Positions 17,877-25,706 of a stretch of 64,000 bases of DNA are shown in pieces. The DNA lies in assembly GCA_038127535.1 (NCBI GenBank), contig JAYPHU010000016.1, positions 18,586 to 82,585 on the forward strand, read 5' to 3'. The notes under the pieces are model-generated. The model was not told where the DNA came from. It saw only the letters and a list, made by a program, of their open reading frames with translations, and made no database searches. The stretch is from JAYPHU01 sp038127535. GTDB taxonomy: Bacteria > Pseudomonadota > Alphaproteobacteria > Rhodospirillales > UBA2165. Position 1 is the stretch's first letter; each line of letters starts with the position of its first letter. The translations under genes were made by a program, and so were the position numbers.

Positions 17877-18932
17877 ATGGCTAACGCACCATCCGGACCG
17901 AAAGTCCACCTCGTCGGTAGCGTGCCCTTGAACACGGCGGAAGAAGTCTTCACCCAGGTGAGCGCCGCCGTGGGCGATCATTTTTGCCGCCTCCCCGATG
18001 GCGAGACCGGCAGCCGCAAAGGCTGGATCGCGCAAATACAGCGCCGCCTCGCCGATCATCCTAATATGGAGCCTGACGATTCCATCCCGCCGTTCCAGTT
18101 CAAGCAGTGGGACGGCAAGGTTGTCCGTGAATATCAGCTGATCCGCCTCACCGACGGCACGGACGCGGATAGTGTCACATTCGACGCCGGATACGCCGAC
18201 GACGCCATCGCCTCCTATGCCGAGTTTGAAAAGATGCAGGCCGCCGGGAAAATTCCGGCAGGTGTGCGGTTCCAGGTGAGCCTGCCCAGCCCCCTGGCGC
18301 CGACCTATAACTATTGCTCACCGGCGCACCGGCTGAATTTCCTTCGCATATTCGAAAAATCCCTGCTCGCCGATCTGGACCGGATCGCCGCCGCCATTCC
18401 TCACGAGAAATTGGCGATCCAATGGGACATTTGCCAGGAGGTCCTGGTCTTCGAGGATTATTATCTCGCCCGGCCCGATGACTACAAACAAGAGGCCTTC
18501 GAGCAGTTCGGCCGCATCGGCGATGCCGTGCCGGCGGATATCGAGGTCGGCTACCATCTTTGCTACGGCAGCCCCATGGACGAGCATGTGATCCAGCCGA
18601 AAGACGCGGCGATCCTGGCGGAGCTTACTCAGGGCATCGTCGATCACGTCAAACGCCCGGTGCAGTTCATCCATATCCCGGTGCCGAAGGACCGGACCGA
18701 CGACGCCTACTACCAGCCGTTGGAAGCGTTAAACCTGCCGGCGGCGACCGATTTCTATCTGGGCTTGGTGCACGACGGGGATGATGACGGCAACCGGACG
18801 CGGCTGGGGCTTGCCCAAGCCCATTGCCGGGTCGACGGCGTGGCGACGGAATGCGGCTGGGGCCGGGGGGCGCCGGAACGGGTGCCGGGTATTCTTTCGG
18901 CCCATGCCAACACCATCGGCTATTTCAGCTAG
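17877..18932 (+). CDS. MetE/UROD-like zinc protein of unknown function
   Basis: A 351-residue protein resembling the catalytic barrel of cobalamin-independent methionine synthase (MetE) and uroporphyrinogen decarboxylase-like enzymes. Supporting points are the start LVGSVPLNTAEEVF, WDICQEVLVFE (residues 183-193), a His-X-Cys pair at His227/Cys229 in GYHLCYGSP, and Cys326 in ATECGWGR. MetE holds its zinc with HxC, a Glu and a distal Cys. The Glu position seems replaced (HIPVP, His266). It is far shorter than MetE and lacks the folate/oligoglutamate half, so it is probably an alkyl- or thiol-transfer enzyme with an unknown acceptor. It has a good ribosome site and follows apt. Confidence 0.6.
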   Translation: MANAPSGPKVHLVGSVPLNTAEEVFTQVSAAVGDHFCRLPDGETGSRKGWIAQIQRRLADHPNMEPDDSIPPFQFKQWDGKVVREYQLIRLTDGTDADSVTFDAGYADDAIASYAEFEKMQAAGKIPAGVRFQVSLPSPLAPTYNYCSPAHRLNFLRIFEKSLLADLDRIAAAIPHEKLAIQWDICQEVLVFEDYYLARPDDYKQEAFEQFGRIGDAVPADIEVGYHLCYGSPMDEHVIQPKDAAILAELTQGIVDHVKRPVQFIHIPVPKDRTDDAYYQPLEALNLPAATDFYLGLVHDGDDDGNRTRLGLAQAHCRVDGVATECGWGRGAPERVPGILSAHANTIGYFS

Positions 18933-18941
18933 GCGCTGGCC

Positions 18942-20186
18942 TTAATCGTGATCATGGTGGTGGGCGGACTCGGCATAGTGCCGGCGTAGCAGGTCAATCC
19001 CGTAATCGTTGCCGTTGGGCGTACGGATGATCGTGTGGACGTGGAATTTCTGCGGCTCTTTGTTGGTCAGAAACACACCCGTGTGCAGATCAAACTCGAT
19101 AAACACCACCGGACTTTGGATGCGATAGTAAAAGGCGTCCGCTTCGCCGGTGCCGCCGATCCAACAGAAATGGGTGTCGGCCAGATGCCGCTCCACATCT
19201 CCCATCTTCGCCGCTAAAGGCCCGGCGGGGAGAATATTCAGATAGGCTTCGGTTAAATCCAGCAACCGCTGTTGTTCGGCCTTGGACATGTCGGCCGCTT
19301 TCAATCCCTCGTAGGGAACAACCCGATTGTCCTGGTGAGCGCCGCCCATATGCAGGTGATCCGCATAGTGCCACCGGCCTTCTGGCAGATCCCCGCCCAT
19401 CACGGATTGGTAGACAATGGCCCTGTCCCGCTTGTCCGGAGAGAGCCCGCGCATCAGCTCCAGCCCGATCCGCTCTTCATCCTCGAACAGGCTCAGCCCG
19501 TTGTTAGGGCCTTGATCGGCGAAGGCCGGTTCCGCCCCGAAGAAAGACGGCGTCAGCACCATCTGATCCTTGAAAACAAAACAACTGACGCAGAGATGAT
19601 GGCCGAACAATTGCCAGCCCCAGGGCTCTTCCGTTGAGGGGGTGCCGAACAGGCAAAACTTGAAACTCCACTCACCGAGCACGCCGGAATAGCCGATCAG
19701 ATCGCCCAGGAACCCATTGAGCCGCATGACGCCCAACGTGCGCTCATAGCCGATCTCGCTGAGGCTCGCCCGGACCACATTCATGATCTCACCTCGGACG
19801 GACTCCCCGTTGCCGTCCAGCCGCAGCCCATGCTTCTCCAGCATAAGCTCGGTGTTTTGCCACTGCTGCCACATGCCTGAGTCGATGGGGAAATGGCCGA
19901 TCTTCCGCTGTTCGGCAGATAGGACCGAGAGGAGTTTACTCGCGGCCTCCGCCATGGCGGCCGTGGGCGCGTTCTCTCCGCGGATGGAATAGAGACCGGG
20001 GATCACCTCACCCGTCGCGGTGATGCCCTTGAACGGGTCGGCCGACAGTTCCTTCCACAGGTTAATCAGCCCTTGCAGACGCGGCCGGTCGATGCGATCG
20101 GCCGTATGCGCCTCGGCGGTCATGCCGGCAGGATATTGGTCCGGCAGGTAGGGCCGGTAGTCGGGGCGGTTCAAGGCATCAGTCAT
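18942..20186 (-). CDS. DUF3500 family protein
   Basis: A 414-residue protein recognised as DUF3500 by segments such as DPFKGITATGEVIPGLYSI, GVLGEWSFKFCLFGTPS, EPWGWQLFGHHLCVSCFVF and HVHTIIRTPNGNDYG. The function is not established. The repeated His/Trp motif WGWQLFGHH and an early HFPIDSGMWQQWQN suggest a compact enzyme-like fold. The C-terminus ends in a short His-rich tail (AHHHDHD). No signal peptide is evident. It ends 9 bp from the converging MetE-like gene. A role alongside that gene is only a guess from position. Confidence 0.78.
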   Translation of the reverse strand: MTDALNRPDYRPYLPDQYPAGMTAEAHTADRIDRPRLQGLINLWKELSADPFKGITATGEVIPGLYSIRGENAPTAAMAEAASKLLSVLSAEQRKIGHFPIDSGMWQQWQNTELMLEKHGLRLDGNGESVRGEIMNVVRASLSEIGYERTLGVMRLNGFLGDLIGYSGVLGEWSFKFCLFGTPSTEEPWGWQLFGHHLCVSCFVFKDQMVLTPSFFGAEPAFADQGPNNGLSLFEDEERIGLELMRGLSPDKRDRAIVYQSVMGGDLPEGRWHYADHLHMGGAHQDNRVVPYEGLKAADMSKAEQQRLLDLTEAYLNILPAGPLAAKMGDVERHLADTHFCWIGGTGEADAFYYRIQSPVVFIEFDLHTGVFLTNKEPQKFHVHTIIRTPNGNDYGIDLLRRHYAESAHHHDHD

Positions 20187-20216
20187 TTGAAAGGCAGCAT
20201 ATCCCGGCAGTGGCGC

Positions 20217-20579
20217 TTAGTCGATCCAGCCGAACCGGGATTTCACCCCATCGGGAATCGCGGTGCCGGCCCTCGCTTTCTGCTCGTCCGACAAGGCGGA
20301 AACCCATTCATCTGTCTGACCGCTGCGGAAATTCGCCGTCTCCCGCCGCGTAGCTTCGTCCAGATGGGGATGGGAGAGGGCCGCCGGATCAATCCCCCAA
20401 TGATTCAAGAGCCGCTCAAAGAACGCGCCTTCATCCATCTTTATATCGTCAAAGGTGGTGAATAAAAGTCCCGGCAGATGGTCTTCAGCGGCGAGCCAGC
20501 CGTCGATCCAGCTCACCAGTTTCGGCAAATGATGATTCAGGCACCAATCGGCTCTCTCTTCCGGTTTTGACAAGACCAT
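20217..20579 (-). pseudogene. C-terminal remnant of a sulfotransferase
   Basis: About 120 codons match the last half of a sulfotransferase domain: HHLPKLVSWIDGWLAAE, LLFTTFDDIKMDEGAFFER, LLNHWGI, and the signature NFRSGQTDEWVSALSDEQ followed by SRFGWID. The N-terminal part with the PAPS phosphate loop is absent; immediately upstream the frame hits a stop inside sequence that reads as pcm on the other strand. The gene is therefore 5'-truncated at about 20570-20580. It could still be translated from the ATG at 20579, but no functional sulfotransferase would result. Confidence 0.7.
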
Positions 20580-20949
20580 CTCTCAGCCGTTCATCACGGC
20601 GCTCATGACCGATGCGCTGGACGTCGGTGAAGAACACACGGTGTTGGAAATCGGCACCGGGCTCGGCTACCACACCGCGATTCTTAGCCGGCTCGGCAAC
20701 GGCTACAACGGCTGGCCGGAACATGCCCCCTATGACCGGATTATTGTCGCCGCCGCGTCCGAGCTGGTGCCCCCGGCGCTGATTAAACAGTTGAAGCCCG
20801 GCGGCAAAATGGTCATCCCGGCCGGCCTCGATGACGCGCAGCAACCTCTCGTGGTCGAAAAAGACGCGGCCGGCAAAACCAAAACCCGTGATATCCTGGC
20901 CGTCCGCTTCGCCCTGCTGGAAGGCGTCGAGGACCACAAAAGCATCTAG
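20575..20949 (+). pseudogene. pcm: Truncated protein-L-isoaspartate O-methyltransferase remnant
   Basis: The reading begins in the middle of the conserved TISQPFITALM block. It continues with VLEIGTGLGYHTAILSRLG (SAM motif) and then jumps to NGWPEHAPYDRIIVAAAS and LIKQLKPGGKMVIPAG. Two defects show. The first 60-70 residues are missing at the junction with the sulfotransferase remnant. Inside, about 30-35 residues that normally follow the SAM motif (the stretch with the acidic SAM-binding residue) are gone without breaking the frame. The lost segment lies beside the short repeat GGCAACGG/ACAACGG. A product from the ATG at 20605 would not bind SAM normally. Confidence 0.8.
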
Positions 20950-20964
20950 AGAGGATTGCAACCC

Positions 20965-21660
20965 GTGCCCACTTCCTTCCCCGGATTTTCCAAGGACTTC
21001 TTCAAGTTTTTCGAAGAGCTCGCCCAAAACAACGACCGCACCTGGTTCGAGGCCAACAAGCCCCGCTTCCAGGATGTGGTGCAGGGCGAGATGATCGAAT
21101 TCATCACCGCCATGGCGCTCCGGCTGGAAAAAATCTCCCCCTACTACGTGGTCAATCCGAAACGCAACGGCGGCTCCATGTTCCGGATTTACCGGGACGT
21201 GCGGTTTTCCAAGGACAAGCGGCCCTATAAGGAGCACGCGGCGTGCCAATTCCGCCACAGCGCCGGCCGCGACGCCCATGCGCCGGGGTTCTACGTGCAT
21301 CTGGAGCCCGGCAAGGTGATCTTCGGCGGCGGCATCTGGAAGCCGCCGAGCGACAAGCTGGCGCTGATCCGCCGCAAGATCGCCACGGACCCGGCGGCCT
21401 GGAAGAAAGTCATCGGCAACAAACGGCTAAGAGATACATTCGGCGGTGTCGCCGGCGATGCGTTGAAACGCCCGCCCAAGGGCTTCGACGCCGAGACGCC
21501 AAACATTGATGACATCAAGCGCATCAGCTTCTTCGCCATGCGCCACGAAAAGGCGTCCCTGGCGCGCTCCAAGGATTTCGTGAACGAGGTGGAAAAAACC
21601 TTCAAAGCCGCGGCACCGTTGATGAAGTTCATCACCGGCGCCCTGGATGTGGATTTTTAG
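20965..21660 (+). CDS. DUF2461 (TIGR02453) family protein
   Basis: A 231-residue protein of the DUF2461 family, widespread and of unknown function. It starts FPGFSKDFFKFFEELAQNND, then RTWFEANKPRFQD, and carries the family core GGSMFRIYRDVRFSKDKRPY and PGFYVHLEPGKVIFGGGIW. The GTG at 20965 is favoured (GAGAGGA about 10 bp upstream); a TTG at 20956 in the same frame is too close to that site. It follows the pcm remnant by 15 bp and probably shared a transcript with it. The Nudix gene converges 5 bp downstream. Confidence 0.85.
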   Translation: MPTSFPGFSKDFFKFFEELAQNNDRTWFEANKPRFQDVVQGEMIEFITAMALRLEKISPYYVVNPKRNGGSMFRIYRDVRFSKDKRPYKEHAACQFRHSAGRDAHAPGFYVHLEPGKVIFGGGIWKPPSDKLALIRRKIATDPAAWKKVIGNKRLRDTFGGVAGDALKRPPKGFDAETPNIDDIKRISFFAMRHEKASLARSKDFVNEVEKTFKAAAPLMKFITGALDVDF

Positions 21661-21665
21661 CCCCA

Positions 21666-22091
21666 TTACTTCGGGTTCTTCGAGGCAAAGTGTTCGATAA
21701 GCGAGCGCAGTTCTTCATTGGCCACCCGCGAAAGGGCGTCTTCAAGGGGCATTAATTCCCGCCGGCGTGTGTTTCGCTCGGGGTAGTCGTCAAACATATT
21801 GACAATTTTCATCGGGTAGACATGCACCCGGCACCAGCGGCCACCTTTCTCCGCACTCTTTTGATACCTGTAGCTGCCAAGGCTGAGAAATTTCATAGTG
21901 CCGATGATCCCGGCCTCTTCGAACGCTTCCAGTTCGGCGGATTCCCGGGCGGAGAATTTCGGCTCCACATAACCTTTGGGGATGATCCAGCTCCGGGTCG
22001 TCTGGGACGTGATCAGGAGAATCCAAAGCCGATTCTCGATTATCTTGTACGGCAGCACACCGGACTGTTTGTCGAAGGATAAGGGGATCAT
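21666..22091 (-). CDS. NUDIX hydrolase, diphosphoinositol-polyphosphate-hydrolase-like
   Basis: A 141-residue Nudix protein. The box reads GYVEPKFSARESAELEAFEEAGI. It keeps the metal-binding EEAG core, but the first Glu and the Arg of the classical GX5EX7REUXEEXGU pattern are Phe and Leu. This resembles a DIPP/ADP-ribose-type subgroup common in Alphaproteobacteria. The N-terminus (QSGVLPYKIIENRLWILLIT) and TTRSWIIPKGYVEP are typical. The substrate is uncertain (diphosphoinositol-like, ADP-ribose or capped RNA). It stands alone between converging DUF2461 and the divergent phosphate transporter. Confidence 0.82.
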   Translation of the reverse strand: MIPLSFDKQSGVLPYKIIENRLWILLITSQTTRSWIIPKGYVEPKFSARESAELEAFEEAGIIGTMKFLSLGSYRYQKSAEKGGRWCRVHVYPMKIVNMFDDYPERNTRRRELMPLEDALSRVANEELRSLIEHFASKNPK

Positions 22092-22321
22092 GGACGTGAC
22101 GGCAATCTAGGCTATTGAATTCATTATCTTATTGACGAACTTCTCAGGCAAATCTCTGCGATTACCACAGCCCGCGGACGGCAGTTTTGAAGTCCCCAAT
22201 ATATCTGTAATAAAGGGTCACAGATCAAACGTTTCTCGGTGGCGTTTCTCATCAGCGGAAAACGATCACACCAGACTTGGTCCGGCACCTGGAGCACCGG
22301 CAACCGGCAGAGGGGAAAACC

Positions 22322-23815
22322 GTGGTAGCGGGAAAATCCAAGACAACAGTCGACAAAGACCTCAAACGCATCGTCCAGCTTGAAAAGGCAACCAACCGGA
22401 TCGGCCAGCGAAATCTCAATTTGGGTTTCGGGCTTTTGTTCCTGGTCGGCGTCTGGATATTCACCTTCTTCCAGGCGGAGACCCAGGACAATTATGTGAT
22501 CCTGTCGATCGCGGCGATTGTCGGTGGCTACATGGCCATGAATATCGGGGCTAACGACGTCGCCAATAATGTCGGGCCCGCCGTCGGCTCCAAGGCGCTG
22601 ACCATTGTCGGTGCGCTGATTATTGCCGCCATCTTCGAGGCCCTGGGGGCCTTGATCGCCGGCGGCGACGTGGTCACGACCATCTCCAAAAGCATTATCT
22701 CACCGGAATCGTTCAATGATCCGGCGCTATTCGTCTGGGCGATGTTGTCGGCCCTGCTTGCCGCCGCGCTCTGGGTCAACCTGGCCACCTATTTAGGCGC
22801 GCCGGTTTCCACCACCCACTCCATCGTCGGCGGGGTGATGGGGGCCGGCATCGCTGCGGCCGGATTCGCCACGGTGAATTGGCCGGTGATGGCGGCGATT
22901 GCCGCCAGTTGGGTGATCTCGCCGGTGTTGGGCGGGCTGATCGCGGCAGGCTTCCTAGCGTTCGTGAAATTTTTCGTCCTATACCAAGACGACAAGATTG
23001 CGGCAGCCCGGCGCTGGGTGCCGATCCTGGTCGCCATCATGGCCTGCGCCTTCTCGGTCTATCTGGTGATGAAGGGCTTCAAGCGCATCTGGAAGCCGGA
23101 TACCACGATGATCGTCATCATCGGGGTCGCGGCATTCGTGATAACTTACGGCCTGGTCTTTACCCGCGTGGCCAAAGCCGCCGTGGGCATGGAAAATCGC
23201 CGCAAGTCCGTCGGTCAGCTGTTCACCATTCCTCTCATTTGCGCGGCGGCCCTGTTGTCCTTTGCCCATGGCTCCAATGATGTCGCCAATGCAGTCGGGC
23301 CGCTGGCCGCCATCGTGAGTGTGCTCTCCGGCGGGGCGGTGTCGGCCAAGGTCGCGCTACCGCTCTGGGTGCTGGCCATCGGCGCCATCGGCATCTCCAT
23401 CGGACTCCTGCTGTTCGGGCCGAAGATTATCGAGATCGTCGGCGAGAAGATCACCAAGCTCGACCGGGTGCGCGCCTTCTGCGTCGCCCTGTCCGCCTCC
23501 ATCACCGTTATTATCGCGTCCACACTGGGCCTGCCGGTCAGCTCCACGCACATCGCCGTCGGCGCGGTGTTCGGCGTCGGCTTCCTGCGGGAGTTCGTCT
23601 CCAACCGTTTGGCCCATATCCCGGCGACCACCGCTGCCGGCCTTGAGACACCGCCGAGCGAAGGGGACATTCAAAAGCGGCTGGTAAAGGCGCGGCACCG
23701 CAAACTGGTCCGCCGGCGGCACTTGATGAACATTGCCGCCGCCTGGATTATCACCGTGCCGGCCTCGGCGATCATCGCCGCCGTGCTGCTGATGATCATT
23801 GTCAACGTGCAGTAG
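22322..23815 (+). CDS. pit: PiT-family inorganic phosphate transporter
   Basis: A 497-residue membrane protein with about ten hydrophobic helices. It carries the duplicated PiT signature: AMNIGANDVANNVGPAVGSK in the first half and SFAHGSNDVANAVGPLAAI in the second, plus GAPVSTTHSIVGGVMGAG and GLPVSSTHIAVGAVFGVG. It would move phosphate with H+ or Na+ across the inner membrane. The GTG at 22322 is chosen because AGAGGGG lies 7-8 bp upstream. The first 40 residues are a charged cytoplasmic extension (KTTVDKDLKRIVQLEKATN). No phoU or PhoU-like gene is adjacent. It ends 6 bp from the converging COG0523 gene. Confidence 0.95.
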   Translation: MVAGKSKTTVDKDLKRIVQLEKATNRIGQRNLNLGFGLLFLVGVWIFTFFQAETQDNYVILSIAAIVGGYMAMNIGANDVANNVGPAVGSKALTIVGALIIAAIFEALGALIAGGDVVTTISKSIISPESFNDPALFVWAMLSALLAAALWVNLATYLGAPVSTTHSIVGGVMGAGIAAAGFATVNWPVMAAIAASWVISPVLGGLIAAGFLAFVKFFVLYQDDKIAAARRWVPILVAIMACAFSVYLVMKGFKRIWKPDTTMIVIIGVAAFVITYGLVFTRVAKAAVGMENRRKSVGQLFTIPLICAAALLSFAHGSNDVANAVGPLAAIVSVLSGGAVSAKVALPLWVLAIGAIGISIGLLLFGPKIIEIVGEKITKLDRVRAFCVALSASITVIIASTLGLPVSSTHIAVGAVFGVGFLREFVSNRLAHIPATTAAGLETPPSEGDIQKRLVKARHRKLVRRRHLMNIAAAWIITVPASAIIAAVLLMIIVNVQ

Positions 23816-23821
23816 CGAGTT

Positions 23822-24856
23822 TTACGGACAATGCCGGGCGGCATTGAGCGCCGCTTCCAGCGCGTCCCAATCAGTGTCCACCGTATCAGCGACAATCACC
23901 TCAAGACGGTTGTCACGGCGGTAGGCGATTTCCTTCACGGTGATCTCGTTACCCACCCGGTCGGCCAGCAGCCACCCATCGGTCGTATGAAACACGCCCT
24001 TGAGGCGCTCCACCGCCGCCCCCTTGGGAAAGCCGATTAAGCCCGGCGGGCCCAAGAGGTCCAAAAGCGCGTCCCGGTCGAAAACTTCGGCGCCGGAGAA
24101 AATCCAGCCGCTGCCCTGATAGCCCGCGCCGGAGTTCTCCAGCCGCACAGGCTTACCCTGTTGAGGCATTGGGACGGTCTGCGGCGCGGAACTCGAATGA
24201 TCATGATGATGAGCATCGGGGAACAAGGGAGCGCGGGATTCGGCAGGGTTTAGATCCAGCAGCGCCAAATCCAAATCCCCGTGCCGGGATTCAGTGATCC
24301 GTAGCTTCGGCGGGAACAAAAACCCGGCCCACTCGTGAAACCGGGCTAATTCCTCTTCGCTGGCCAGATCGGCCTTCGCGGCCACCAGCACATCGGCCAG
24401 ATGAATTTGGTCTTGGTACACCTGAGCGGCCTCCAAACGCAGATCGCCCACGTGGCGCGGGTCCACCAGACAAATGACAGAGCGCAGGGACACCGCCCCG
24501 GACAATTCCTCGTTGCGCAACTGATCCAGGATACCCGCCGGATGGCCGATGCCCGTGGGCTCGATGATCAGCCGGTCCGGCCGGGCCCGGCGCAGGATAT
24601 CCACTACGGCGACCTTCAGCGGCACGTTCATCATGCAACACAGACACCCGCCAGGGATTTCCTTGATAGCAACGGTCTCGTCCTCTGCAGGGAGGGCGGT
24701 CTGATCCAACGCCACTTCGCCGAACTCGTTGATCAGGATTGCCCATTTTTCGCCGGCCGGCTTGCGCGCTAGCATGGAGGTGATCGCCGTGGTTTTGCCG
24801 GTGCCGAAGAACCCGGTGAACAGCGTCGTTGGCACATGTTCGATCCGATCAGCCAC
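23822..24856 (-). CDS. COG0523/CobW-family metal-handling GTPase
   Basis: A 344-residue G3E GTPase. The P-loop is GFFGTGKTT (residues 15-23), the metal-binding CxCC motif sits in GGCLCCMMN, the Walker B region contains LIIEPTGIGHPAGILDQL, and VAAKADLA is the guanine-specificity region. A His-rich insert (DAHHHDHSSS) lies near residue 217. It is a paralogue of the cobW at 40119 but lies outside the cobalamin genes, so zinc or another metal is likelier than cobalt; the family cannot be assigned a metal by sequence alone. It starts 3 bp after the exostosin-like gene on the same strand. Confidence 0.88.
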   Translation of the reverse strand: MADRIEHVPTTLFTGFFGTGKTTAITSMLARKPAGEKWAILINEFGEVALDQTALPAEDETVAIKEIPGGCLCCMMNVPLKVAVVDILRRARPDRLIIEPTGIGHPAGILDQLRNEELSGAVSLRSVICLVDPRHVGDLRLEAAQVYQDQIHLADVLVAAKADLASEEELARFHEWAGFLFPPKLRITESRHGDLDLALLDLNPAESRAPLFPDAHHHDHSSSAPQTVPMPQQGKPVRLENSGAGYQGSGWIFSGAEVFDRDALLDLLGPPGLIGFPKGAAVERLKGVFHTTDGWLLADRVGNEITVKEIAYRRDNRLEVIVADTVDTDWDALEAALNAARHCP

Positions 24857-24859
24857 CGC

Positions 24860-25699
24860 TCAGCCCTTGCCCATCAGCCGCAGCGACAATTCCCGCACGA
24901 TATAGTGGGCGACGGCCTCCTCACTGCATCTCTCCAGCCACCAGGCTTGGCACACCTGGCCCAATTCTTCCAATCGCGCCGGATCGGCCAGAAAACCCTC
25001 AACGATGGGGCCGGCCTCATTCCAGTCATCCACTTCAATCACCGGCCAGCCCTCGGTGAACCAAGCCAGCAACTGCCGTTCCGCAATCACCGCGCAACCC
25101 GCCCGCATGGCCTCATAAGTGCGGAAAGTCTCATGGCTGACGCCCCTGGGCGACAGCGCAATCTTGGTGTCCGCCAGCCGCACCGCATAGACTTCGGGGG
25201 CTAAGCCTTCGCGAAACGCCGGAGCCTGCTCGATCTCGGCATTCAGATTATTTCGGTCCTCAAGCCAGGCGTTCATGGCGGTGAAGAAAGGCTCCCGGAA
25301 TTCCGGCCGGCCGATGAAAAACACATCCAGCGAACGGTCATTCATCGGTTTGGCGGCGACCACCGGCACATCCTTGTTGCACCCCAGCGGAATGACCCGA
25401 AGGTTATCCGGCATGGGATCAAACGGCCGGTAGTTCTTGAACACCATGAACGCATCGCCCGTATAGGCAGGAATTTCATGGCCTTCGTCGCTGGTCTGCA
25501 GCACCACAACCCGCTCCGCATGGCTGATCGGCAGCGTGTCGCCGACGGACGTCACCACGAAGATAAACCGGTCGGCCAGGCCGAGCCCGGTCAGGAAGCG
25601 ATCGGTGTGCAGCAGTACTTGCTCCAGATGGTCCCACTCACACCAATTGTCGGGAAGCTCCCAGACGACGTTCAGGTTGGGAAAACGTACCGGAGACAC
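24860..25699 (-). CDS. Exostosin-like glycosyltransferase domain protein
   Basis: A 279-residue protein. The second half, IALSPRGVSHETFRTYEAMRAGC followed by AVIAERQL, matches the C-terminal donor-site region of exostosin/GT47-like glycosyltransferases. The first half contains AYTGDAFMVFKNYRPFD and LDVFFIGRPEFREPFF. No signal peptide or membrane helix is seen, so action at the cytoplasmic face on a surface glycan is likely. The start is a GTG at 25699 with TTGAGGA about 6 bp upstream. It lies 7 bp after the CoA-transferase gene and 3 bp before the COG0523 gene, though the three functions have no obvious link. Confidence 0.65.
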   Translation of the reverse strand: MSPVRFPNLNVVWELPDNWCEWDHLEQVLLHTDRFLTGLGLADRFIFVVTSVGDTLPISHAERVVVLQTSDEGHEIPAYTGDAFMVFKNYRPFDPMPDNLRVIPLGCNKDVPVVAAKPMNDRSLDVFFIGRPEFREPFFTAMNAWLEDRNNLNAEIEQAPAFREGLAPEVYAVRLADTKIALSPRGVSHETFRTYEAMRAGCAVIAERQLLAWFTEGWPVIEVDDWNEAGPIVEGFLADPARLEELGQVCQAWWLERCSEEAVAHYIVRELSLRLMGKG

Positions 25700-25706
25700 A
25701 CAGTCC

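Noticed and set aside
22200..22225. Pho-box-like CTGTAAT...GGGTCAC upstream of pit
   Set aside because: The two half-sites are 3 bp apart instead of 4 and the second matches poorly; not enough for a PhoB site.
22132..22383. 83-codon open frame before and into pit
   Set aside because: It overlaps the pit start in another frame, has a low-complexity composition and no family resemblance.
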